DNA of 64,000 nt from Triticum aestivum (taxonomy: Eukaryota; Streptophyta; Magnoliopsida; Poales; Poaceae): assembly GCF_018294505.1 (NCBI RefSeq), contig NC_057795.1, forward strand, positions 227,152,826-227,216,825, given 5' to 3'. The position numbers and the translations under genes were made by a program. Shown piece after piece: positions 23,178 to 36,068 of the stretch. The notes beneath the pieces were generated by a model. It searched no databases. It saw nothing but the letters and a program-made list of their open reading frames with translations, and was not told where the DNA came from. How positions within the stretch are numbered: the first letter of the stretch is position 1; each line of letters starts with the position of its first letter.

Positions 23178-26170
23178 TCATATAATCCAAATTTTGTTTT
23201 GAAAGCAGTTTTCCATTCATCACCCTCTTGTATGCGGATTTGATAATAGCCACTTTTAAGATCAATTTTTGAGAAAAAGTTGGCTCCATTAAGTTCATCA
23301 AGAATATCATCTAAGCGAGGAATGGGATGCCTATAGCGAACGGTGATAGCATTTATAGGTCTACAATCGGAACACAAGCGGAAACTTCCATCGGACTTAG
23401 GCACAAGTATAATGGGAACGACACAAGGGCTTAAGCTTTCACGTACATGACCGTTGTCGATTAGTTGTTGTACTTGCTGTTGAATCTCCTTGGTTTCTTC
23501 GGGATTGACACAGTATGGATCTTTGTTTGGAAGTGGCGCTCTGGGGATGAGGTCGATTCGATGCTCAATGCCTCGTAGAGGAGGTAGACCCGGAGGTAGC
23601 TCATCGGGGAAAACGTCTTGAAATTCCTGCAAAAGAGATTGAAACACCAAAGGTAGCTCACGAGCGGTGTTAGTTTTTGCTTCTCCATCCTTGCACACAA
23701 GGACAAAGTGCATCACACTCGATCGGTTCTCACACACTTCTCTCATCTCACTTTTTGTCGAAAATAGTATGAAGTTTTTCTCTCTAGGCGAAGAGGCGCT
23801 CAAGTTTGGCTTGTGTCTCTCACTTACGTTTGGGTGGCTCACTTTCTCACTCTTCTCTCCATGATGGGTGGATTGCTTGTCGACTATCACTTGACTAGGA
23901 GACATAGGTCGTAGCACATATTCCTTTCCTTTCATCTTGAAGCTATAGTGATTGGTACGCCCGTTGTGGATGACACCACGGTCGAATTGCCATGGTCGAC
24001 CAAGGAGGTGGTAAACGGTCATTGGGACCACATCACACTCCAAAGTGTCCTCATATGAACCAATTTTGAAGGAGACTTGGACCGTATGCTCAACTCGTAT
24101 AGTGCCGGAGTCACTTAGCCATTGAACCTTGTAGGGGTGCTGGTGCTTCGTCTTGACCAATTGAAGCTTGGAGCATAGTTCTTCACTTGCCAAGTTGTGG
24201 CAACTACCTCCATCGATGATGACCTTGATGGACCTTCCATTGACGCCGGCCTTGGTGTGGAAGATGTGGCATCGTTGGTCTTCTTCTTGTTGATGTTGAA
24301 GAGTCAAGACCTTGGAGACAACGAGAGCGGGGCTCGAATCCTCATCACAAAAGACTCTATCATCTTCATCCTTGTTCACTCGCCAGTGCATGGCCACTTG
24401 CTCAAGAGCTTCCATTTCATCTTCACTCATTGAGTCGTAGGTGCCATCGTCGTTGAGGATCATGGTGCGCTTGTTTGTGCATTCATAGGACTTGTGGCCT
24501 CGGCCACCGCAAGTGAAACATTTGAAGGAGCTTGTCTTGAAGGTCTCATCGGTCAGAGTAGATGAAGAAGCACGCGTCTTGTAGTTGCTTGTAGTAGGAG
24601 GAACACGACTGGAACTTGACGAAGGTTTCTTGTAGCTTGTCTTGTCGTCATTGCTTGGAGAAGGCTTGGTTGATGTAGATGTTGGAGGGGTTGTTGAAGC
24701 TTGATTGTTGGAGAAGCCGTATGTCTTGGATGAGTACTTGGCGTACTTGAAGTCATCTTGCACTTGACGTTCTGCCTTGGTTGCTTGATGCACGAGCTCG
24801 ATGAGGTTGGAGTAGGGTTGAAAGTCGGCGATCTTCTTGATTGGATGATTGAGTCCATTCAAGAATCGTGCCATTGTTTGCTCATCATCTTCCTTGACAT
24901 TGAATCGAATCATGGCTATCTCCATTTCCTTGTAGTATTCTTCAACACTCTTTGTTCCTTGCTTGAGGAGTTGTAGCTTCTTGAAGAGATCGCGGTTGTA
25001 TTAGGTGGGCACAAATCATGCTCGCATGACATCCTTCATTTGAGTCGAAGTGGTGATTGGAGGGTCACCTCTTGCTTCTCGGCGCTCAAGGACTTGTTCC
25101 CACCCTATGAGCACATAGTCTTGGAACTCAAGTGATGCCATTGCGATCTTCTTCTCTTCCTCATAGTTGTGCAAACGAAAGATTTTGTCGACCTTCAATG
25201 CCCATGAGAGGTATTCTTCCGGATCATTGCTTCCATTGAGCTTGGGCATTGTGAATTTGAGATTTCCATAGCGTTGCTCTTCATTGTGTTGTTGGCGATG
25301 GTGATGATGACGCCCTTGACGTGGAGGGTAATCATCCTCATATTGCTCTTGGCACGGAGGAAGTCCATGATCAACTTGCTCTTGTTGAACTTGAGGTCGA
25401 GGTAGAGCTTGACGATCTTGTGGAGGAGCTTGAGGGAATTGACGTTGCACACGTGGTTGGTAGTTCCTCTCTTGGATTTCTTTTCGAAGGGCTTCCTCTT
25501 GATTGCGCCGTTTGCGATTGCGGTTGGCGATGGCTCGACTTGATTCTTGAAGGGCATGTTGCGCCTCAAGAGCTTGCACTTCACGTAGTTGTTGTTGAAG
25601 ACGTTGAGCCTCGGCATCTTGTTGCTCTTGGTGTAGACGCGCTCGTTCTTCTTCTTCTTGACGACGAAGACGTTGTCGTTCTTGAGCTTGAGCAAAAGCG
25701 ACTTGGTTTGATTGAGGACGAGTAACTTGCTCATCGACTTGCTCTTGTGAATGCTTGACGTGTAGCGGGTTGCGAGACGCATGACGGTCTTGACGCGCGG
25801 CTCGTCGAAGAGTGTTCGATGACGGAGTACTTGAGCCGGAGAAGGTGTCGTCGGAGTGTCGACTTGAGTGGCTCCGTCTTGAGTAGGAAGAAGTTGAAGG
25901 AGGCCGGTTGACCAACAAAGCTCGGATCTCGTCCATTCTTGCATCGTTCCCTTGCTTGTGCGCGTCGAGCTTGTTGTCAAAGTAGTCTCGTGTACGTTGC
26001 TTGGAGAGTCGCAAGTCTGTGGCGAGGTTGTCGATGCGGTCATTCATTGCTTGTTGCTCTTGATGTAGCGCTCGTTGTGCACCAAAGAGGTGGCTCTTGG
26101 TGACGAATGATGACATGTCGTCGTCTTGCTCCATGAAGAGTGGGTTGGTAGAGGAACTTGGCCTATCCAT
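23042..26170 (-). pseudogene. gag: E4 gag, protease and RT N-terminal half, broken
   Basis: I start at the Met of MDRPSSSTNPLFMEQDDD rather than at an upstream in-frame Met, because this is the common chromovirus pattern of an acidic start followed by a Gln/Arg-rich coiled segment. The gag core contains LKFTMPKLNGSNDPEEYLSW. Two in-frame stops lie at about 25016 and 24990, after which the same frame resumes with VEEYYKEMEIA and a CCHC knuckle CFTCGGRGHKSYEC (about 24520). The protease is IIDGGSCHNLAS (about 24214) with LGRPWQFD. RT follows (KIDLKSGYYQIRI), and the frame is lost just before the YFDD box, which lies in the overlapping next frame. Confidence 0.9.
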
Positions 26171-27541
26171 CATAAGAAAGTGGTGGTGAGTAGGAAAATG
26201 AGAGAACAAAACCAAAGTTACCTTTCCGAAGATTGTGTATGTAACAAGTACGATCCACGTGATGTTACAATAGGGGAATTGGTATCGGGAATTGTTTCTC
26301 ACACCTACAAGTAAATGGTCTATGGAGGAGCTTTGTTAGGAAAGGCACAAATAATTCAAGCAAATGTTAGTCAAGATGTTGATAAAGTTGAGAAGATTCA
26401 CAAATGGCAAGTAAGACAAATAGATCAACCTCCAAAGATAACACGAGGAACACACACACACACGGAAGATAAATGTGATCCGCATAACCAAGGGGTGAGC
26501 TCGAAGATGTCGAACCACAGGAAAAGCTCTTGTCGTACGGATACTAGAGAGATGCTAGCTCGATTGCACTAATGGGCTAGATACGCTAGTGCACCAACCT
26601 AATAGAGAAATCACTCGTCTCACTATCCCAAGTATGCTTATGTATGTGATGGCCAAGATGATGCACGTATGCTAAGAGGCTCAATGCTATTTCTTATAAG
26701 CTCTTTGCTTATCTTCTCTTTTTCTTAAAAGCTTTTTCTCTTTTTTTTACTATGCCATGATGCTTGGTATACGAGCCACACAACGAGGTAACAAGTAGTA
26801 AATGCACGGGAGGGACGGAACACTAAATGGTGCACTAAGGCATGGCCCGACAATACTCAACCAGCTAGTCTCGATGGGTAAGCTACGCAAAAGGGCTCGA
26901 AGCTATCAAGTTAATGGCAAGGGAGTACAAGGCATCGTCGAGGTTACCGTCCTTGCTTACGGTAGTGATGAAGATGATCTTGTCGAAGCCGATGTGTTGT
27001 CCGAGTCGATGATTGGTGGCGATGATGATGGTACCAACTCGCGCCTAAGTAGCCGAAACACCTTAGGACACAAGAGAAACCTCGACCCAACACTCAAACA
27101 AACACGTGGAATGGTGCGGAAGAACACGAGAGGTGTTGGGGAAACGAAATGAGCAAAAACTGAAAATGGTCGAAACTTCCTGGATAGTTTGTGCGCACGG
27201 GGTAAGTGAGGCCCGTGTGCACGGGGTCCCGTGTGCACGGGGTCCCGATGGCCCGTGTGCACGGGGTCTCCTGTGAGCGGACGAACTGCTCGGGTCCCGT
27301 GGTGATTTCCAAGTTTTTGGCCCAATTCAAACGGTGGAAGGGTGGGGATGAAGGTGGAGGGGTAGATCCACTTGCCAAACACCAAATTCGTGGATCAAAA
27401 CAACCAAATCTCACAAGATCAAACAAATTGCAAGAAAAATTTTGGGGGCTATTTTTGGTGGGGATTTTCGGATTAGGACGAAAAATAACAAAATCAAGCT
27501 AGAAAGTGGAAGGTAGGGACTCCAAGATGTGAATCAACGTG
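26171..27541 (-). other. E4 5' leader
   Basis: About 1.37 kb between the PBS and gag with no retroelement domain. It contains four more variants of the CACGGGG near-palindrome at 27190-27270, next to the PBS side. Short open frames here show no motif. Confidence 0.7.
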
Positions 27542-27554
27542 GCTCGTGATACCA
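27542..27554 (-). other. E4 primer-binding site
   Basis: The minus strand reads TGGTATCACGAGC, close to the initiator tRNA-Met complement with one inserted base. It lies three bases from the right-hand LTR, which is therefore the 5' LTR. Confidence 0.88.
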
Positions 27555-27557
27555 AGA

Positions 27558-28432
27558 TGATGTAGGATAGAACCCTAGGAGGGACCTTTTCACACTTGGA
27601 GGGGGGAAAAGAAGAGAAACAACAAGAACACAAAGAGGCAATCACTCCAACAATTCCCGATTACACATCCACTAGGGTAACAACACAAGATCCACAAGTC
27701 ACAAACACAATCAAAGGAAAGATACAATGGCAAAGTTCATCCCAAATCCAAAGGAAGTGGGGGCTTGAGGGTAGTCTTCTCCTTATGGAGGTCTTGAAAT
27801 CCTCAAGGATTCTTCCCTAGGGGGTCTTGATCCTCCAAGAGGGAAGGTAAAGGAGCAAAGATCACCAAGATCTCATCTAATACTTTGCTAACCCTAAACA
27901 TGGTCCTTGGTACGGAATATATAGCCTTGGGGTCGAGGGAGAAGGAGAGGAGCCGAAGATGCAATCTCAGCCGGCCATCCTGGGAGGCCCGTGCGCACGG
28001 GGTAAGTTGGGCTCGTGCGCACGGGGGTCCCGTGGGCACGGTACAGGCCCGTGCGCACGGGGTGCTCCAGCGCCATCTTCCTGTGTGGTCCGTGGGCACG
28101 GGGTCTCGGGGGCCCGTGCGCACGGGGTCGCCTGGAGCCTCCTGTGCTGCTGCTGTTGTCCTTCTTCTTGGTTCGCACGGCCTTGGGGTGGTCCTCCTCC
28201 TCCTTGGTGATGCTCTTGAGCTTCTTGGTGATGTTCCTCTTCATACCTAAGGAGGCATAGCATATCTTGGTGAGGTAGTAAACATGTTCCATTCGCGTCC
28301 ATATGCAAATCTAGTAGGAAGGAGTTCACCTCGGTTTCCAAAGCACGTGCTCTGGCTCTTGTCATGGGTCCTCGTGGGGTTGGATGTGTCGGTGTAGAAA
28401 CCATGGGGATGATGGAAGGATGCTCCGCATCA
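27558..28432 (-). repeat. E4 5' LTR
   Basis: 875 bp, partner of 20132-21006. It carries three exact CCCGTGCGCACGGG palindromes (27988-28001, 28048-28061, 28113-28126), one more than the other LTR. It ends at CATCA, followed by the TSD and E1's RT. Confidence 0.94.
27917..27923 (-). promoter_or_regulatory. TATA box of E4 5' LTR
   Basis: On the minus strand GGCTATATATTCC gives a TATATAT core. The palindrome array lies downstream, so in the RNA it would fall in the 5' transcribed part. Confidence 0.55.
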
Positions 28433-29776
28433 TATTGACTAATGCCCCTGCATATTTTATTAATTTGATGAACAAAGTATGTATGGAATATCTGTACAAG
28501 TTTGTCGTGGTGCTCATCGATGATATATTGATTTTCTCCAACAGCGAGGAAGAGCATAAGGAACATTTGCGTCTAGTTCTGGAGAAACTCCGAGAACATC
28601 AGTTATATGCCAAGTTCAGCAAATGTGAATTTTTGCTAAAGGTAGTCGGATTCCTCGGACATGTTATTTCAGGAGAAGGAATAGCAGTCGACCCCACCAA
28701 GGTTGAATCAGTCACTAATTGGCAGTCACCCACCTCGGTCAAGGAGATCCGCAGTTTTCCTGGACTAAGGATATTATCGGAGGTTTATTGAGAATTTCTC
28801 CAAGATCGTCAAACCCATGACTGAGCTGTTGAAGGACACCGAGTACATTTGGACTGACGATTGTTAAGCTAGTTTCCAGGAATTGAAGAAACGTTTGGTT
28901 ACAGCCCCAGTGCTAATTTTGCCGGACATACACAAGGATTACCAGGTATATTGTGACGCTTCTCGTGAGGGACTCGGAGGAGTACTCATGCAGGAAGGAA
29001 AGGTTCTAGCTTATACCACCAGAAAGTTACGACCTCACGAGATGAATTACGCCACACATGATTTGGAGTTAGCAGCCATAGTGCATGCACTCAAGACTTG
29101 GAGTCATTTCCTTGTTGGAAAGAGTTGTGATGTTTTCACAGATCATAAAAGCTTGAAATATATTTTCACGCAGAAGGAGTTGAACCTCAGGCAGAGGAGA
29201 TGGCTAGATTTGATCAAGGACTATGACATGGGATTGCATTACCACCCAGGAAAGGCTAATGTTGTAGCAGATGCCTTGAGTCGTAGGAGTTATGTGAATA
29301 CTCTTACAGCGGGAGGATTACCCCAGGAGTTAGTCGATGACCTCAGAGATCTTCAACTGGAGATAATTCCGAGAGGATATGTTGCCACAATGGAAGTTCA
29401 GTCCACTTTGGCCGAAAGAATTCGCGAAGCCCAGAAGTCGGACAAGGAAATTGATGAGATAAAGAAAAGGATGAATGAAGGAAAAGCTAAAGGGTTCCGT
29501 AAGGATGAATACAGAGCTATATGGTTCGAGGATCGTATTTATGTACCCAATGATCCTGAACTCAGGAAGCTAATTCTTCAGGAGGCTCATGATTCACCGT
29601 ACTGGATTCACCAAGGTAACACCAAGATGTATCTGGATTTGAAGGAAAGTTTCTGGTGGACAGGTATGAAGAAGGATATTGCCGAGTACGTAGCAATATG
29701 CGATGTTTGCCAGCGAGTAAAGGCGGAACATCGGAAGCCGGCGGGGTTACTTCAACCTCTGCCAATTCCCGAGTGA
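28433..29776 (+). pseudogene. pol: E1 pol: RT C-terminus, RNase H and integrase zinc domain
   Basis: Directly after E4 the reading is [14 protein letters not shown], and the catalytic pair is kept as [12 protein letters not shown] frameshift near 28770 breaks the RT connection domain. From 28883 one frame gives RNase H with [10 protein letters not shown], a Glu in [21 protein letters not shown] and VVADALSRR. An integrase zinc domain follows with two His ([12 protein letters not shown]) and two Cys (CDVCQRVK). A TGA at 29774-29776 separates it from the integrase core, in the same frame and probably from TGG. Confidence 0.92.
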
Positions 29777-30883
29777 AAATGGGAGAAACTTGGAATGGAT
29801 TTTATCACAAGATTACCCAGGACCCGTTCAGGTTATGATTCCATCTGGGTAGTGGTTGATCGCTTGACCAAGGAAGCTCCTTTCATTCCCGTGAAGACTA
29901 CCTATACCAGCGCTAAGTTAGCCAAGATATACATGACAAGGATTGTATGTCTACATGGAGTTCCGAGGAGTATCATGTCAGATAGAGGAACACAATTTAC
30001 CTCAAAGTTTTGGAATCAGTTGCATGAAACTTTGGATACGAGGCTAGAGTTTAGTACAACTTTTCATCCGCAGACAGATGGACAGACCGAGAGAGTAAAC
30101 CAAATTCTGGAGGACATGTTGAGAGCTTGTGTGCTAGACTACGGGTCTAGCTGGGATGATAATTTTCCATATGCAAAGTTCTCGTACAATAACAGCTATC
30201 AGACCAGTCTGAAGATGGCCCCTTTCGAAGCTCTATATGGAAGGATGTGCAGAACACCATTGTTGTGGGATGGTGTTGGTGACCAAAAACTTTTTGGTCC
30301 CGATCTTATCAGAGACTCTGAAGAGAAGGTCAAACTGATTCGAGATAGACTCAAGGTAGCTCAGTCGAGGCAGAAGAGTTATGCCCACAGTAAACGCAAG
30401 GAAGTAACATACGAAGTGGGGGATCGAGCATATCTCTATTTGTCCCCACTTCGTGGAATCAAGAGGTTTGGTGTTAAAGGAAAGTTAGCACCCAGGTTCA
30501 TTGGCCCCTACAAAATCCTTGAATGTCGTGGAGAAGTTGCCTACAAGATGGAATTGCCAAAAGGACTGTCCGGAGTCCGTGATGTCTTCCATGTTTCCTA
30601 GCTGAAGAAAGGCCATGCTAAGATAGCTGATATTCCTTTGAGAGACACAGTGCCCCTATAGGCCATACGGCTTGACAGTGATCTGACTTATGAGGACAAA
30701 CCTGTCAAAATTCTCGAGACTGCGAACAAAGTTACCCGCAGCAAGATCATCAAGTTTTCCAAGGTTCTGTGGAGTCATCATTCCTAGGAGGAAGCCACCT
30801 GGGAGCGAGAAGAAGATCTCCGCCGAGACCACCCGCACCTATTTTCTAGCCAACCCAAATCTCGAGGGCGAGATTCACCTTAA
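29777..30883 (+). pseudogene. pol: E1 integrase core, GPY/F module and chromodomain-like tail
   Basis: The integrase core keeps its three acidic residues: D in LGMDFITRLP, D in IMSDRGTQF and E in HPQTDGQTERVNQ. Then comes a GPYKILE (GPY/F) motif and FHVS. The same frame goes on past TAG codons to DKPVKILETANKVTRSKI, FSKVLWSHHS and EEATWEREEDL, which has the order of a chromodomain (VLW...H....ATWE). It closes at TAA 30881-30883. The stops after FHVS and before AIRLDSD fit CAG to TAG. A chromodomain would direct insertion to particular chromatin (family knowledge). Confidence 0.9.
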
Positions 30884-31582
30884 GGTGGGTAGGTTTGTAA
30901 CATCCCAAATTTTGAATTTGGAATGTTTTACAATTTTAGGTAAGCATCTATGCATATTGTTTGAAATTGAGTGGCATTTGAAATTTTCAGAGGCAGTTGA
31001 GTTTTTTTTTGAATTTGAACTGGTTTGGCAATTGAAATTCATTTAAAAAAATGTCTGGCAAGTACTTGAGAAAAAGTATGAGGGGAGTAAACATGACACT
31101 CCAAAAATGTCAGAAGAAAAATATTGCCAAAAAGTTGGAATTCAAATTTGAATTTATTTGGGATTTTCATAAAATGTTTTTTTACTTTGTGTGTTGCCCC
31201 TAGAGAAATGTCCACGTTGTAGGATTAATTCCCCTAAGAATTTTAATATATATATGTCCTATATAAAAAAAATATTATTCTCTATTTAGATTTTCTCTCT
31301 CTCTGCTTATTCAAAAAAAGAAAAACGCCCCTCCCCCCTCCCCCGAGCTGGCTAGGCCGACGGCCCAGCTAGCGAGGCCACAGCCCAGCGCGCCCGAGCC
31401 GCCTCCGCTTCGGTCGCCCAACCGAACCCTTCCCGTCTCCCCCTAACTATCGCGCGGGCCCCACCTCATCCCCTTCCTTCCGAAACCGCCACGCCAGTAT
31501 CTCGCACGTGCCTGACGCCCTCGACGCCCTTGCCCTTCCTAAACCTTACCCCGAGCTACCCCTCCTCCATGAAACCGTGTCC

Positions 31583-31590
31583 TATAAATA
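31583..31590 (+). promoter_or_regulatory. TATA box of E1 3' LTR
   Basis: TATAAATA follows a GC-rich stretch and is followed by a C/T-rich region with AAAACCCTAG, a common arrangement in grass gypsy LTR promoters. Confidence 0.65.
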
Positions 31591-31821
31591 CCCCTCGACC
31601 TCCTCTCTTGATCCCCCTAAAACCCTAGCTCGAACCGCGGCACAGTCCACGCTCTCGGGAAACCGATCTTGCCGCCGGCTGCCTTGGTTCGCCACCACTT
31701 CCGACGCCGGTGAGCACCCCCTGCCCTCCCAAGCACCTTCACTCGAACTCCCTCGATCCCCCACACCTCTTTGACATACTCCCTTCGCCCAGAGATCGCC
31801 AGAGCCGCCACCATGAGCATC

Positions 31822-34473
31822 TGTAACATTCCAAAATTTCAATTTGGAATGTTATACAATAGATCATTATTGCATATAATATTTATTGCTCTCGATCCTA
31901 GAAATTCTACGCAACTCAAGGACCCACGAAGAGAGTTGGGGATTTTGTTATTTTCATATTTGAGTTTTTTCAAATTTTGAAAATAGGATCATTTGATTTT
32001 ATTTATTTTATCTTCAATTATTTCAATTATAAAAATATGAGAGAGGGAATAAAATGACTTTCCCAAAATAAAGAAATATTGAGGATTTAATAATGAAATC
32101 AAATAAGATTTTATTTTGGATTTTATTGCCATTTTATTTGAATTTAGGAAAAATGCGTGTATTTCAAAATTGCATTTAGGCCCCAAATAAATGTTCATCT
32201 AAACCGTCTTGATTTTAGAAGCCGGGGAAAATTTATTTCGAGATTTTTGGAGTCCGTTTAGTATTTCTTTTAATTGTTTTTCTGCGCGTAATGTTTTATA
32301 AAAAACGAACCAACCTAACCGGGTCGTGTCCGTCCGGGACTCTGACCCGGCTGGGCCTTTAAAGCCCGAGGCGCCCGAGCCGCCCCAGCCGGGCTACCGC
32401 CCCCGAACCCTAGCGACGCCACCGCTTCCCGCCGCGGCCCGCCACCGCCGCCGCCGGAGTTCGCCGTCGCCGCTGCGCCGCGCCGCCCCGGCGCCCCGCC
32501 GCCGGATCCCGCCGCCGCCGCCGACGCCCCGCCGCTGCTAGCCCCGCCGCCGGAGCCGCCGCCGACCCAGCCGCCCCATCGCCCGAGGTAGCCGCCGCCG
32601 ACGGTTTTCGCCGGTTAACCGCTCGTTTTTTTAAAAGACGCGGTTTTTTTTATTTAGAACGGTTTTATTTTATTTTATTCCGGTTTGGTTATTAAGCGAA
32701 CGCCCATTCGTTCGTTCGTTTTAATGAACAATTTTCTTTTTTTTCGCAGACAACGAACGTTCGTTCGTTAGCCTCCTCGTTCGTTTTTCTGTTTATCGGA
32801 TTTTCCGCGATTATTTCTGATCGTGATTTCTGATCCGATTTTCGTTTTAGTTTATCTTTTCGCTCGTTTATCGGAATCAGGCGATTCAAGCGCCTAGAGT
32901 TTCGTCTCGAAACCCTCTCTCTGTTTAACCAACACAAACAAGTTTTTGCTACTGTAAAATTTGACTTAGGTCCAGATTAGTAAACGAAGCTTGTTTCTTT
33001 CGCCGTTTGATTTTCGTTGCTTCGTTTGATTTGATTCTTTTTGCAAACCGGAGTTCTTAAGTTGGACTTTCTGGTTAGTTCTTTTATTTGAGTTTTACCT
33101 GTGCATTAGATGAGTACTTATTGTATGCTTGTTTGTTTGCGATAGAGTACCCGGAGTGCGTCGCTTGCTACTTCGAATCCCTAGGTTTCACAGATCATCA
33201 ACAAGGCAAGTAACACTTTGATCATACTTCTTTATTACCCAGTTTTATGCATTAGATCAATCCTCAAACAATTGCATGATTAGGATCTGATTAATATGTG
33301 GGTTTTGGGAAGTAGATGAGGTAGTACCTATTACTTGTTTTATTATCAAACCCTTGGGAGTTACTTCTACGTTTGCTTATTATGCTATTCTATGCTAGTA
33401 GACGTGGATTGGGTGAGTGAATCCATGACAGATGTGAGATTGTGAAATTAATGGTTTATTCAAGGTGGCAACTTTAATACACATCTGGGTGGATTGAGGC
33501 ACTTGGGTATTTCAGGATTGTCTGTTTGTTTTTGGACCCCACCCAGGCTCAAAGGGATCATAAGATTATTCATGCTAGAAACTTCCGTGTGCAGCCACAC
33601 GCTATTATGGGCTCTAGCATAGTTGACTAAGCCATGCGAACTCTTATAGTGGTAGACTAGCAGATGTAGGGGAAAGTAGGTGTACAGGTCTACCCATCGT
33701 AAGGTGCTAGCGCTTCTGAAAGACTATGTCTTGGTCATCCGTTTCTCAAAAACCATGTAGTGAGAGAAAACCAACGGCGGAGATCGAGTCATGTGGGGAA
33801 AAGTGCACAAACCTCTGCAGAGTGTATAAACTAATCATGATTAGCCGTGTCCCCGGTTATGGACGTTTTGAGTATCTAGTACTTGGATTATCATGTGAAT
33901 CTCATCATGTTACTTTAAATTAATATTGTTGGGATTTAATGATTGATGCTTAATTGGGATTGAGAGGGTGTCTACGCTCTCAATGTTTAACAACCACCAC
34001 GATAGTTAAATAAAATTTATTCCTTTGAAGTAGGGAAAAATTGGCTTACTGCAAAACTGTAACCATAGAGCTTTCCACCAGCCTTATATGCATGTAGAAT
34101 AGCATTATTCTTTCATTACTCTCTATGTGTTACATTGCCAGCATATTCCATGTGCTGACCCGTTTCGGGCTGCAACGTTCATGTTGCAAACTTTTCAGAC
34201 GACGAGTAAGATGCCTTAGGATCGTGGTTCTATACTCAGTGATGCCGTTGGAGTTGATGGACTCACTTATCTTCCAAGCCTTCCGCTGTTATCATTATTA
34301 GATGGCCTTAAGCCATATTTATTGTAATAAGTTCTCTTTGGAGACATTTGATGTAATAAGTGTGTGATTGCTACTCTGTTATAAATCCTTCAAATACTAT
34401 GCGTGTCAGCATTACTGATCCAGGGATGACACTGATGCACAGAGATCAGACTGTTTGACGTCTGGTCGCTACA
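31822..34473 (+). mobile_element. E5: solo gypsy LTR, 2652 bp
   Basis: It runs from TGTAACATTCC to GGTCGCTACA and is flanked by perfect TSDs GCATC at 31817-31821 and 34474-34478. There is no PBS, internal region or coding motif, so it is a product of LTR-LTR recombination. The part at 32330-32600 is (GCC)-rich. A TTCGTTCG-rich patch at 32705-32790 includes the perfect palindrome AACGAACGTTCGTT (32752-32765). Its start and middle resemble E1's LTR, into which it is inserted. Confidence 0.92.
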
Positions 34474-35214
34474 GCATCACCACCCGTCGCCGGAGTTGGA
34501 GCTCACCAGGAGCATTGACGAGCTCGTTCCGATCGCCCCCGTCGTCCTCAACCTCCATCAACTTCACCACCATCTCTGCAACACTCCGCCGCAGCCGTCC
34601 GACGTCTTCGCCGCCGTCGAGGACCACTGGAGCTGCCGTGCCATCCACGCCCGAGCCTCTATCGTCCATCGCCGTCGTCGCCACCACTGTAAGTCACCGG
34701 CGCCGCCCACCATCCTTAGATCTACAACCTAAGGCCTAGATTAGATCTAGCGAAAGGTTAGGTTTTTTTAGTTAGTTCGGTCTTTTTCCGGTTTAGTATG
34801 GTTTATTTCATTAGATCGAACAATTTCGGTTTTCTGTTTAGCCGCTGGCACGTTTTAGTTATTTTGCACCTGAGCGTTAGATAGGCCCAGTAGCGCTAGT
34901 TTTTCAATTTCTTTTTTAATTTCAGTTTTTGTTTTTAACAGAAGTAATTCTGGTTTTGTTTTAGCTGTATCTTTTAGGTTATTTATTATTTTTAGTTGAT
35001 TCTTTTTTATTAGTTTTCAAATTTCCTGTAGTTTGTGTAGAAAGTAGGTTTAGCCATGTTTAAGTTTATAAAAATTGGTTTATATTAGTTTTAGTCAGAT
35101 TTGTTTTTCTACCATAAATTGAGCTAGAATAATTTTATTTTAGTGATTCTTTTTGCTACTGCTTAGTTTTGACCTTGCCTAGTAGTAGGAACTTGTTGGG
35201 GGTATTTTTAGATT

Positions 35215-36068
35215 GGGATAATTTGATTTATGCCCCTAGTTGTGTCCCACTCGCCTGTTTTACCCCTAATTCACAAAAGTCACCGGTTCTATCCAAGTCA
35301 CTTTGCTCCTCTTATGCTTTTGCCCTTTGACCATTTGACCATCAGTTTGAAAACTTCATAACTAATTCATACTAAATCAGAAAAATGCAAATAATATACG
35401 AAAATGTTCAGAAAAACATCACCTATATGTCAGTGTCATTTGCATTCATGAAAAAAGTGTTGGAAAGTGCACATCCGAGTTTTAGCTCTTTTGATACCAT
35501 CATTAATAGTAAACTCTAAAAAAATTCAAAAAAAAATTAAAAAATTATGGTGGCAAAGAATGACAAATGTTCTAAGTGCTTGCCAAGTTTCATTAGGGAA
35601 CGACATTCATGGAAGTCGTGCCAAAAAAATAATCTATTTTCGAGTGCTGATTGTTTTTTTTGCCGCAACACTCAAGAATGGTATTCCCTGATGAAACTTG
35701 GCAGGCACTTAAAACATTTGTCATTCTTTGCCACCAATTTTTTTGAATTTTTTTGGAACTTTTTTAGATTTTACTATTCATGGTGGTAGCATAAGAGCTA
35801 AAACTTAGATGGGCACTTTCCAACACTTTTTTCATGAATGCAAATGACACTGACATATAGGTGATGTTTTTCTAAACATTTTGGTATCTTATTTGCATTT
35901 TTTTGATTTAGTATGAATTAGTTATGAAGTTTTCAAACTGACGGTCAAGCGGTCAAAGGGCGAAAGCATAACAGGAGCAAAGTGACTTGGACAGAACCGG
36001 TGACTTTTGGGAATTAGGGGTAAAACAGACGAGTGGGACACAACAAGGGGCACAAATCTAATTATCCC
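35215..36068. mobile_element. E6: Mutator-like foldback MITE, 854 bp
   Basis: The two halves are inverted copies of each other, about 400 bp per arm, beginning GGGATAATT and ending AATTATCCC. Perfect 9-bp TSDs TTTTAGATT lie at 35206-35214 and 36069-36077. A 9-bp TSD with long terminal inverted repeats is the hallmark of Mutator-superfamily elements. There is no transposase. Short open frames within it are arm sequence and not genes. Confidence 0.93.

Larger units (their letters stand above)
20132..28432 (-). mobile_element. E4: Ty3/gypsy chromovirus with gag and pol, minus strand
   Basis: Both LTRs are exactly 875 bp and run TGATG...CATCA. The flanking TSD is GATTG on the left and TATTG on the right, one mismatch. 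On the minus strand the order is LTR, PBS, leader, gag, protease, RT, RNase H, integrase, LTR, at 8301 bp total. Next to the left LTR the minus strand reads GGGAGGGGAGA, a good polypurine tract. The protease (IIDGGSC), LGRPWQFD motif and RT style fit a CRM-like or closely related chromovirus. Two gag stops, one RT frameshift and one integrase stop disable it. Confidence 0.93.

Noticed and set aside
32326..32541. Pro/Arg-rich frame in E5
   Set aside because: A (GCC)-rich stretch within a solo LTR gives a chance frame.
34455..34739. Ser/Arg/Pro-rich frames near 34455 in E1's LTR
   Set aside because: Low-complexity C/T-rich LTR sequence; both strands open; no motif.
35467..35789. Short frames with Cys residues in E6
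   Set aside because: They lie across the foldback arms, and the inverted copy accounts for them.
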